Below, in pieces: positions 10,801 to 22,800 of a DNA stretch of 64,000 nucleotides; positions within the stretch are counted from its first letter, which is position 1; each line of letters begins with the position of its first letter. The stretch comes from Ypsolopha sequella (Eukaryota; Arthropoda; Insecta; Lepidoptera; Ypsolophidae). The notes under the pieces were generated by a model. The model was not told the origin of the DNA, searched no databases, and saw only the letters and a program-made list of their open reading frames with translations. The stretch spans positions 20,277,221 to 20,341,220 of the forward strand of contig OW203986.1 of assembly GCA_934047225.1 (NCBI GenBank), in the 5' to 3' direction. A program made the translations under genes and the position numbers.

Positions 10801-13800
10801 GCGTTTAGGATTCTGAACCTATACCTATTTGGGTAAATTAAGAAAAGAAGTATAAGTACTTATGATAAAAATGTTGTGATAGTGTACAGCGATATAAATA
10901 CCATAAGCGATGAGTATTTATTGAATGGAGACGGGATGTTTATTATTTAATAAAGCTGATTCTGAAGGCTTTAATTTTAGTTTTAGTGCTGTCAAAGCTC
11001 AAAATTTTCCAAAGAAGTTTAGCTTCTGTTCCTAACACTATTTTGGAATCAAGAAATTTAGTTTTGATAGCACGGAAACTAAAATTAAACCCTTCAGAAG
11101 AGGGACGCGCGCCCGTGGGACGTGCTATGCAGTTATGTTTGTGCCTCATCAGCTGACTATGAAGGTATGGAAGGCCTGAGAGCCGCAATAACATCTGGTC
11201 CGATATTGTTACTTGATTTACGGAGCGTTCATGTTCAATAAACTAGTTTTAACTTTGAAAATCTCTAAAATATTTGAATTCTTTTCGAAAATTACCTAGT
11301 TACTATAATAGGCTGGCTGATCTCAAAACGCTTGACTTGAAACGCCGCCATATCATGATATGCCGAGGTACATTATGATGTGCCGAATTTGACGATCGGC
11401 CGACGACATAGGCACCACACTTATCTCATTACTTATTAGTGATTAGTAAGGACGATACACTCATTAGAGATAGATACTGTCTGTGTCACAAGATTAAGGC
11501 TGCCAACTTTCCTAATTCGAAATGAGGGACAGGTTTTTTCAACAAGTTATACATGTCGTGGGCAGATCGTAGAATTGGGCAGATCGTAAAGTATGAAATC
11601 GAAAATCTTTCAAAGGAAGTTAAAAAAAAAGCAGACGGACCAGCGGAGCGAGTTACATGTAAATATATTTGGGGAGCCGAGCGAAGCGGAGGGGATAAGG
11701 TTGCCAACTGAGTGCATCAGAAATCCGGGAGTAATCGAATCATTTTACTTGTATGTAATTATATTTTTTGACACTGCAAGCAGCTTTTTATTGGAGACGA
11801 TGAAAGCATAAATTTCTGTACAAGTGCATTTAAAATGTATGCACACTTAGTTTTAGATTTTTCATATATTATTAATTCAGTCGAATATGATTTTTGACCA
11901 AAGTGTAAACGCTGAAAACACGTTCAGCAACGTCATTTGAGACAGGAATTTGTTTATGTCTTTGCCAGACTCATTATTTTCAAAAAATAATGCCACTTCT
12001 CTTTTTAGCGATGGAGCAAAATTCAAATACGATAGATTCCAGTAGCATTCCTGGAGCTGGAAGATTTAAAAAATTTGGAGCCTTTTTCCGGGTAAATCCC
12101 GGCATTGAGGGGAGCGAGGCGACCCTCCTAATTTTTACAGAACTACGATATGCCTAGGCAGATCATGATATGCCCAATTCTGCGATGTGCCTACGACATA
12201 TCTTATTGTTGTGTGACGTGTTTAGTAATACGCTTGTTTCTTTTAACTTTTTGTCCAACTCAGGCTGTCCTCAATTGATATACGTGTTTGTCAAAGTAAA
12301 TAAATATCATAATAATACATATAAAATATTTGCTTTAAAGAAAGAAAGGAAGAATTTACTAAAATTGTGATAATTATTTGAAATTGTTTGATTGCTTCGG
12401 TTGTTTTTGTGGTTAAAACTCATCATAACTTAAATATAAAATTAAAAAGAAAAATACATAAAAATATAATAATATAATAAAAATATATAAAAATATAAGC
12501 AGTTAAAATGTATATATGTTTTTTTATGTAGGTACATAACAATTTTCCCAAAACTTCATTTGATGTACCTAAGTAGAAGCTATTATTATGATTAGCTTTG
12601 GTCTTCTTAATATCTATCTACGAACATATTTCACGTAAGTAAGAAAAAAATTTCTTTATGAAATAATTATTTTACTGTTGATTTTACGTGCATGTTTTCT
12701 AACCACCCACTATACTATTAAAACACTAAAAAAACTATTTACACAAATTTAGGAAATACAAAAAAGTGATCTAGACGGGTTCTGTTCTGTTATTACATTA
12801 TTATGTACCTTACAAGTAAATTGAAACTGGAAATAAGGAATTTTCCTACAACTTAATTTCTCGTTTTCTATAATAATAATGGTTATAGTTGAAAAATAAT
12901 ATTATATTTCCCATTCAGCCTGCTGTGTGCGACACGCGGAGCAGAATCACCAGCCCCGAGCTCAGGGTTGAGCAACTACTCCTTCCCTGATAACTTCATC
13001 CTTGGAGTCTCTACAGCCGCCTTCCAGATCGAAGGAGCATGGAACGAGGACGGTCAGTTTCACACTATGTCTGCTTCTCTATATTTGTTTGCCTCTATGT
13101 ATCAGTACATCTTACAAAACATGATCCACATGTCATGTCGTGGCCATATCGTAGAATTGACCATTTCATGATCTGGTTGGCCATATCGTATTTCTGTTAA
13201 AATTGGGAGGGTTGCCTCGCTCCGCTCCGCTTCGCTCGGCTCTCCAAATGTATTTACATGTAAACCTAACTCGCTCCTCCTCGCTCCGGTTCGCTCGCAT
13301 CTGCCCAACCAGATCATGAAATGGTCAATTCTACGATATGGTCACGACATCTACTGTACTGTACATGCAGTTTTGTGGGTCATATTTAGCTATAAGATAA
13401 TCTACCTTTTGATAAATAAAATAATTCATTCATTCATTCATCTATACTACGTTTAGCGAGACGTTGTAAAGCGGGTCATTCCCCCAACACATCTGGCGCG
13501 AAATGTCGCCGCCTCGACCCTCGACACAAAATAAACCCCGGCCTCTGACTGCTCGTGACCTGCGTATAATGTACTCGTATTTTTAGTTGCCAACTGGACT
13601 GGGCGCTTATCATCAAAAACTAGATATACTATCGAATTCCGAATGTCTAAGTTGTTATTGAAACTAACACTAAACTACTTGAAGTGACGATAGAGTTCGT
13701 AAATAGTTCAACACCCACTAAAGGCAATTTTGAAAGTTTAGTTGTTATCTATGTTTTTGATGATAAGCGTCCAGTCCAGTTGGCAACCAAAACTACATAA

Positions 13801-16800
13801 TAAAGGAGCTGGCCCTCGTACCATGATAATCATGTGTCGTTTTATAGAAGAAGTCATACCTATATGTCGGGAATACCATTTTCTAAACTTAGATATATAT
13901 CATGATACTGTGGGTTGAATAGTCTGCTTTGCATCGTTTCGCTAAATACAGTAACTGATTTTGATATTACGTGAAAAAAATTCACGTTCCCATGTAACCT
14001 GTTTCGTGAAACATTATTTAGTTCCTAATACATCTTTAGACAATCCGTTATTATTTGCTTATAAAATACAAGGCCTGTCCATCTGTGTCTATATTCACCG
14101 ATGTATAAAAGAATTTAGATACTAGATTAAATTTCAGTGAGTCTGACGATAAGTCAAAGTAAAACTAGGAAAAACCATACTATTATGCATTAAAAACTAC
14201 GTACATACGTATGATCATCGTATATTCTTGTATTTTACCACAATCAGGTACTTTTCCAAGTTAGTCAAGTGGGAGGAAAACCAATATATCTAGATAAAAT
14301 AAAAAACAATAACAGTCGGTCTTCGTAGCAAATTACGTTTTTATATTGAAGCCGTCGTAGTTAAGTATCTTTTTTTCTATGTTAAAACCTCACAGTTTAT
14401 CCTTATTTTATGACAAATAGTATTTGAAGAGAATATTTCACATTTGAAAAGCTTATTTAGTCAATGGTATAGTACAACTTTTACTATGGAACCAGCTTTG
14501 AAATCCGCCAATACACATTTCGGCCGAGTAGGTATTGCATTTTTTTTATGAAACAGTTATTTAACAGTTATTTTTTTTTCGTGATTTCAGGGTCAAATTC
14601 AATTCAAACTTAAATTCAAATAGTTTATTTTGCAAAGCAGGTATAGATATATACACTTTTTACACGTCAAATTTAATCTAATAAAGAAAATATCCCATCC
14701 CACTAATATTATAAATGCGAAAGTTTGGATGGATGTATGGATGTTTGTTACTCCTCCACGCCGTAACTACCAAACCGATTGGTCTGAAAATTTGCACAAA
14801 TGTAGTTCTGGGCCTGGAATAGCACATAGGCTACTTTTTATCCCATAAATCAGTTCCCATGGGATGGCAATGGGGTGTCAAATGTCTTTAGAAAAGTGAT
14901 GTTTTGCTCCTTCACGCCCCGTACCTACCGATTGGGCTGAAACTTGGCACAAATGTAGTTCTAGACCTGAAATAGGACAAAGGCTACTTTTTATCCCATA
15001 TATCAGTTCCCATGGGATGGCAATGGGGTGACAAATTTCTTTAGAAAAGTGAAGTGTTTTACACAAGCTCAAGCACAAGCTCCTTTAAATTTGCACAAGC
15101 GCAAAGTACAAAAAAATGGTACCAAATAAAAAGAAAAACGGTCAAGTGCGAGTCAGACTCGCAAGTCGTCCGTAATTCGACAGTTTTGCGAATAGAAAAT
15201 TTAATTTTGACATTTTTGGAACTTTAACGGTGAGATTCCGTTGTCCATCCATCCGTAGGTCACAGCCTCATAACTTTAGCACTGTTAAAGACAAAGACTT
15301 AGAATTTTGCACAAAAGAGGAAAAAAAAAATTATTCCTAAAACCACAATATGGGTATCAAATTATAAGTATTAAGGAGCTGATTATAAAATTATATAATT
15401 TGGCTATATTAACTTGCACCTTTTTCAAGAAATCGTCGAAATACCACAAAAAAAATTATGTACCCACCCCGATTATAGGTTATAACTGGCCAATTACAGG
15501 ATAATTATAGCGTTTTTTTTTGATACAAATGAAAAATAAAAATAAAGTTAAATAAATTTATACATATTTTTTTAATACAATATAGGTATTAAAAAGTCGA
15601 TTGTAAAATATATAGTGTTGATAATTTACTTGCATCTATTTCGATAAATCCTCAGAAAACCACAAAAAATGTATGTCCCTTCCCTTATCTCCAAAACTGG
15701 TGAACCGAAAAATGTAAAAAAAAAACCACGGCAATAAGTGCTTACGTAAAGATAACAGAAAAAAAAATTGAGAAATTCACGAAAAAAAAACCCAAATAAA
15801 ATTTTCTGTTCCCAAAACTGTCGAATTACGAAACCTAGGTACGCGAGTCTGATTCGCACTTGACCGGTTTTTCGTCAAATATAACAGGAATAATTAGCGT
15901 ACTTACGGCTACAATCTACCACGCGGACTCAATGCGGAACTTATTGAAAATCATTTTTGAATTAGTAAACGTGCGACAACAAATTTTATAAGCAATCGTG
16001 CTTTTTCCGTTCAGAAACGCTGATACTCCTTCGACCTCGCCAAATACACTTTATCTGGGGATAAAATATCTAGCCATCCATCAGCCTGTGTTCGTTTACT
16101 GCTGGAAATAGGCCTTTCTAAAATTTTGCCACTCTTGGCGCTCCTCCGTCATGCTCATCCAGCCGCTACCCGCGAAGTCCGCCGGGCCAGCAGGCACGAG
16201 GTCGGTCTAGGCTACGCTTTGCTGCACGTGGTGTCCATTCTAGGCCTTTTGGCTCCAACGGCAATCACGTCGGCGACAAATATGGGCCTACCCACTGCCA
16301 CTTCAACTTACTGATTCGGCAGATTATGTCGATGACTTTCCGCAGTGCTTAAAGGCAAAAGTATTTAACTGATAAGTTATCTCTTACCAAGGGCTTGATC
16401 CACCGACTTAAGGTCGCTTAAGGAGCTATGGAGCGAGCTTTGCGTGGGATATCTCTAATGAATAAAATCGAATCAAATAAAAGTAAAAAATAATTTCGTT
16501 CGGAAACGCGGCTCGGCCTACGGCCTGAACAAAACCACTTTAGCAAAGGACATTTCAAAGAACAAAAAATAGTTTCGTTTGGAAAAGCGGCTCGGACTTC
16601 GGCCTCGCCAAAGACCACCAAATATACTTTACAAATTATGATGACATTTTTCAGGGTATTCGGAAAATCATTCCATAAGGACAAGAATATTTTTCGAAAT
16701 ACAGTTGCTTTGAAGTTATAGAGCTGAAATTTTGCTTCTGTTACTAGGGTTGGGTTTAAGGATTTAATATATTTAAGAAAAAAATATTGTGTTTCAAAGT

Positions 16801-19800
16801 GTTAACACACTAACCGAAGTTTAATTCAGAGAAAAAAATTATAATTTCGTTCAGAATTTACCTAAATTTTCAATTATGAATTTACAAATTTTACCTGGGA
16901 ATCAAATAAGTGATCGAGAAATTATTTCGTGAGGAAACGTAGCTCGGCCTTCGGCCTCGTCAAAGCCTGAGAATCAAACAAGAGATCAAGAAATAATTTT
17001 AAACTACAAAAAACTAAATCCACGCGGGCGAAGCCGCGGGCAAAAGCTAGTATGTAATAAAATAATAAATGTACATGAACTAAATTAAAGGTTTATTTAA
17101 TTTATGTAGCATTTACGATTATAATGATAGGTAAAATATATATTATACAAGGTAAAATCCAATCAGCCGCCCGAACCCACACCGGAGACCCGGCCAGGGA
17201 CCAGGAACAAGGTTCAATGATCACCAACTGATGATCATTGAACTTTACTGTGGGTTGGCTCCACAGTAAAGTTGTTCTATACCATTGACTGAATAAGCTC
17301 TTCGAAAATGACCACACGTTGCATAAAGTGTAATAATTACTATTCCTCTACATATCCGTAACGAATCTCTTTCATAGATCGCTTGAACACCTGCTTGTAG
17401 CCAAAGTGCTCCGAATGTTTGAGGGACAAAATAACACGATAACAAGTTGTTATAAATTATTAGTTTATGCGTAAATATCTTAGAAATTGGTTCAGGTTAT
17501 GCTGTGAATATATAATAGAAAATCTCAGGGGCAGGCTGTGTGAAAAACAGGTTACTATAGTTCTTTGGATATCTACCTATACATGAAAAATATCTAGCTC
17601 TAAAAGTAATGTGCTATTATTTTGAATTTTTTAAGTATAAGTCCAAGTGAAGGAGAAACTTTGGCTACAACCAGATTTTCTGCAAATTGCTTTTTCAGAT
17701 TGGCACTAATTAACTTTCTTTATTTACTAAACGAGGGTTTCAGCAACGCGCTCACCAACCCCCTCACTCAGTGTGTGTGAGTATCGGCATCACTTCCAAG
17801 AGGACCACAAAGAGACTCAAAGAGTAGGGAAATATTGGAAAGGCCCAGCAGTGGACGAAGACAGGCTGATGGATGGACGAATAGATGGATTTATTAATCT
17901 AAAACCAAAACCACTAGCTTACAATATAAACTGCTTCTCAAGTTACATAATACTAGCTTTTGCCCACAGCTTCACCCGCGCTGGTTTCGTTTGCAATTTC
18001 TCGGGATAAAATATGATCTGTCACTCTCCGGCCAATAAACTATGCAAAAATCACGTCAATCCGTTTCACGTTGCTGTGTAAAAGAAGGACTAACCAACAA
18101 CCAACAAACCAAAAACCAACAAACTAATGACTAACAAACACTCTAGCATTTATAATAGGGGTACGGATGCTGATATAAAAATAAGCACCGTGCAGCTCCT
18201 TTTTATCACAGCGTAATCACCTAACATTGCTTCGCATTGTTATAACAACAATACTGCACCAATCACTCTGAAACAAATTGGTAAAGTTTAGGACTCACTA
18301 CGCCAGGAATGTGGCGAAAATTTATTCAAAAAATTATTAAATTTTCTCGGTAGAAAAATATTGCAAAATTACCTCCAAACCGTACAATGAAACGCTTTGA
18401 TCATGAAACATGAAACATGAACAACTGATCGAAAATGTACAATACTATTACAAAATTAATATTACATATTTTCACCCTAAAAATGTTCTTTGATTTTGAG
18501 AGCGCGCGATTTAAAACAAAATTAAAGTTCTTCTTGATATAAAATGGGGTGCTCAATGTTAGTATTATAGACTCTTAAAACCGTCTTCACATAACCCCTA
18601 AGGTAACAACAGTAAAAACTGCATCAAAACTGTTAAGCGGTTCTCAAGTTATAAACGAAGATAATCTATTTAATATATTTAGAGAAAAGATAAAGTATAA
18701 AAAAAAACAAACATAATACAATAAATCTGAACTTCCAGGCAAAGGCGAGAGCATGTGGGACCGCTTCCTCCACGAACACCCGGAGTATACTCCAGATAGG
18801 TCCAACGCGGATGTGGCTGCCGACTCCTACCACAGATACAAGGATGACGTTCAGATCATCAGGGATCTGGGCGTCCAGTACTACCGGCTCTCCATCTCTT
18901 GGACTAGGTGACTTCTTTGATCTATCTAACAACGTGATTATCCTTTTTTCCTCTGCTTGACACATAAAATGAGAATGTTAGAATATATATAATAAATATA
19001 ATTGGATCTCTTTTACCACTTCTATATTATTGGCATATGGCATTCTTATGTTGTTGTAAGTGATAAAACGGTGGCAAAATGCGCCGCTTTGAACCTCTCA
19101 GTAGCACTAATAAAGATGCTATTTTCCACTGCTTACCAACGTTATACTGCTTTTTCAATCCATGAAACACCTATATAGACCTTCAAGGTATAAGATTAGC
19201 TGAAATTTTCACCAATGTGTTAGTTGCTTATACTATAAGCCTATTTTGCTTACAAGAATGGACATTACAGTAGGTAGTACAGCAGCAGTGAAAGCCCCAT
19301 TCAAATAAGAAATTATTAATCGGGCGAATAAAAATATAATTAGCGACTTCAATTGTCCGGAATAAATACCAAAGCGCGCGACTAAAAATACTGAGTGGAC
19401 GAATTTAAAGTATAAAATCAAAAATCTTGCACCAAAAGTCAAAAAATAGGTGCGAAGACGTGCGAAGCGAACCTGTGTTAGGTTTACATGTAAGATAAAA
19501 TAAGGAGCCGAGCAAAGCGGAGCGGAGCGAGGCAACGTCCCTAATTTTGTTACTTAAAATTAAATTGTCACTAAAATAGAAAATTGTTCGCCAGAGAATT
19601 ATTCAACTGAACTCAAATTTGTTTTTTCAAGTCGCCGTTTTCAACATTTTTATCCGCCCACAGTCTTTCGCCCACTTAGTATTTTAGTAAGCTAAATTCA
19701 GTATTTCTGACACCTTATTTGAATTTATCTTCGTTCATTTAAATACGACCCCATTCAAATTCATTTCATACCCTTTACGTGAATCGCAAGAATATAGAAT

Positions 19801-22800
19801 CATAGACAAGCAGACAGGCAGACTAAAATATTTTGTCATAAATAAAAAAAATCCGCTTGTACCGACAAAACTCGTCGACTGTATAGTCTTAGTACAAACA
19901 TTAACATTTCGTTCCATTTACCCAGGTTGCTACCTAATGGAACGGATAACTACATCAGCAAAGAGGGCGCCCTGTACTACCACAACCTTTTCCACGAGCT
20001 CCTCAAATACAACATCACTCCAGTGGTGACACTGTTCCATTGGGACCTGCCCCAAGCGTTCATGGACCTCGGGGGGTGGAGTAATCCGAAGATGGTAGAC
20101 TACTTCGAAGACTACGCAAGGGTTGCTTTCAGATTGTATGGAGACGTCGTCAAGGTGTGGACCACTATGAACGAGCCGCACCAACATTGTTATAACGTGA
20201 GTTTTTTTTTCAATTTCTTTATTCATGGTTTAAAAGAACATAAATATAGTAACACATGACAAAAACCTAGTAGGGTATATCCATCTTGAGTTGAGATCAT
20301 CTTACCTCGATACAATGTTAGGTGAGTAATATGGCACATAAAATATCGTAATTTTTTGGGTTCCGTACCCGATGGGTGCCAAACGGACGCTATTACTAAG
20401 TCGCGGTAGTCTGTCTGTCTGTCTGTCCGTCCGTCCGTCTGTCATAGCTTGAGCCGTAATAGTTAGCCAGTTATTACAGAATACGTGTAACTATGGACTC
20501 TAAAATGGCAAACAATAAAAAAAAAATTAAAACCCAGATACTAAAAACTTCGAAAAATTGCATATTTTCAACGTTATTTGTTTCAGCGGGCTTGTTCCTG
20601 ATTAGATAAAACTAGATTTATTTGACATCAAGTGTACGGTTGTAGAACAGACTCGCCTCAAAAAAATACTACGCTTTGCTGTGAATGATTATTCGAACAG
20701 AAACAATAAAAGTTATTTAGTTTCAGTAAAAATAAATTGGAAAACTAAATTAAGAGATCTCAGAACTTTGGGCGACAACTATTTTCTGATACCGTTATGT
20801 TAAATGCATAACTGAGCACTTTTCTTAATAAAATGCACGTCAAAATGCATTAAAATTTTCGAAAAAAGTGTGTCTCGCCGCCCTATATCGCCATTTTTTT
20901 TTTATTTGACATGTTTCTCTACATTGTTTTTCAAAAAGTATTACTGTAAATTAGTGAAAACTGTTTCATAATTAAACCTGTAATTTTAGGAAGTGACGAC
21001 AGTTAATTTCATGTCCAGGAAGTCGGTCGTTAGTTTATTTGAAACAAATTCACTCTATATCCATAATTTGAAGGTGGCCGCTCTGTAGGTTGTAAATAGG
21101 GTTGTCAACTTTTTTTAGAAGAAATAAAGTATATGTAATTTCAGGGAAGGTAAATAAAAAGTACGGTCCTTTAAAAAAAAGTATCCTTTATTCAGGGGAG
21201 TTCAATGATTTCTTTGAAAAAAATATCAAGGCTGCGGACGATAGGAACTAGGAAGGCCAGGCTCCATACTAACATCCTCAAATCCTTTTGTGAAACTGTA
21301 TTGTTTGTGCTCTTTGCATAAACATAAACGCACAACGCGCACAAGTCATACATTTTCCCTCGGATTTCTTTACGGCTGTGTTTTTGTTTTCAGTTCACGT
21401 CTAATGTTACATAAAGATTGAAATAAAGTATTTTCACGTACTTGATTGGTATTCAAAAGTATAAAGTACAGGGACCCACAATAACGTAAGATACTTTATT
21501 TTAAAGTACGCTTGGCAACCCTAGTTGTAAATGACGCACTATGACGCAGCTATTATGCGATTATGTGTGAATTTTATTAATTTCTTATAACTTTCCAAGG
21601 CGATCGGGTAATTAAGATTTACGGAATTAATAAACAAATTATTAACTGCCTACAAACAGTCGGCAAACTACTGACATTTACGGAAAACCATACTTTAGTG
21701 ATCAATTATCATATCATACTAAACAACTTTTAATGTTTGTACAAGGTGACTTTGCATGACATAGCCAAATTCATACTGGAGACTCGGTAAGTGGTCAGGA
21801 CCAAGGTTCAAGAAAATTTCTTTTAGACGAGGATTTCCAAATCTTTCAAGTTACCTTGGCTGTTATCGTGCTTTCCTTGTTATTTTCGTACTTACAATAA
21901 ATTCTTTATTGCAATAAGTAGTAGGGTACAATTGGCGGTCTTATCAGTAAAAGCGATCTCTTCCAGACAACCTTTACTCGTACTTAATTCTGTCTACTGT
22001 GGCTCACAAGCGTTTGTAGATTTAACTGCAAACACCATTTACGAAGGGAAGGTTCTATTCAAAATTAATTAAATGCAAATGAAATAATAAATATACTTCT
22101 AAAAAAATTTAAATAAATTTGTACTTTTATTAATTAAAATTTCAAGTTCAAAATCATTATGTAAATTGATATGTAGGCATATTGAATATGCTTATTTTAT
22201 TTCCGATATAATAATTAATAAAGTCGTACGTCGTAGGAATTTTAGATCCGATCTCATAAACCGTGGTCAAAATTGGTTACGCATGCGCATGGTAATAAAT
22301 CATTGTTCCGGTTGACTATGTAATGTAACTGCTTCAGTGTCTATATTTCAAAAGCATCTAATTAAAATAAAACATAAGAAATGAGGGACTGGCTGGAGAG
22401 GAGACACTTGGTTTAAAAAAAAAACCGGCCAAGTGCGAGTCAGACCTATGATAAATTAAATTTTGTATTTTTTTTCGTGAATTTCTCAACTGCTTATTTT
22501 TCCTGTAATCAAATATTACCATGATTTTTTTCATATTTTTCGGTCCACCAGTTTTGGAGATAAGGGGGGGACATACATTTTTTATGGTTATTTAAGGATT
22601 TTTCGAAAAACATTTAATTAAATATAGCCAAATTATATATTTTTGCAATCAGATTTTTAATACCTATAATTTGATATCCATATTGTATTTTTATAAAATA
22701 TATTTTTTGATTTATTTTACTTTTTTTTATATGTCTCATTTGTGCTCAACTTTTTTTAAATCGCTATAGTTTTCCTGTACTCTGCCAGTTATGATCTGTA

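Larger units (their letters stand above)
5540..12570 (+). repeat. Segmental duplication, copy A
   Basis: From about 5540, and with certainty from 6190, this block matches 51307-64000 in the same orientation, apart from insertions in either copy. It covers the region upstream of the GH1 gene, exon 1 and most of intron 1. In about 215 bp after the exon 1 splice site I counted five substitutions and one 4-base indel. Copy A has a roughly 240-bp insertion at about 11468-11700 absent from B, and a complete inverted repeat at 9999-10395 of which B keeps only the right arm. B carries several large insertions absent from A. The left breakpoint lies in a dispersed repeat. Confidence 0.93.
14693..17050 (+). 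mobile_element. Helitron, non-autonomous, boundaries set by an empty site
   Basis: It starts TCCCATCCCACTAATATTAT and ends with a small hairpin (CGCGG GCGAAG CCGCG) followed by GGGCAAAAGCTAG, that is TC at the 5' end and CTRR at the 3' end. The related repeat at 56225-56340 reads straight across (AAAAATA then TATGTAATAAAATAAT), showing insertion between A and T as expected for Helitrons. No Rep/helicase frame is present, so the copy is non-autonomous. It contains two imperfect copies of an about 170-bp unit (14745-15060), an inserted dispersed repeat (15132-15873), another repeat (16078-16345), and several copies of a CGGCTCGGCCTACGGCCTG-type motif. Confidence 0.88.

Noticed and set aside
12588..12634. 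ATG-initiated mini-exon with donor GTAAGT and the right phase for exon 2
   Set aside because: Its product has an arginine in the would-be hydrophobic core and a poor start context. The exon at 7830 has the same phase, a classic signal peptide and an identical duplicate, so it is preferred.
16126..16314. 62-residue open frame with alanine/leucine-rich product
   Set aside because: Lies wholly within a dispersed repeat (ACTGCTGGAAATAGGCC type); no domain.
19926..20196. Myrosinase (thioglucosidase) activity suggested by likely database naming
   Set aside because: The acid/base position is glutamate (NEP), not the glutamine of plant myrosinases, so ordinary beta-glucosidase chemistry is the safer call.
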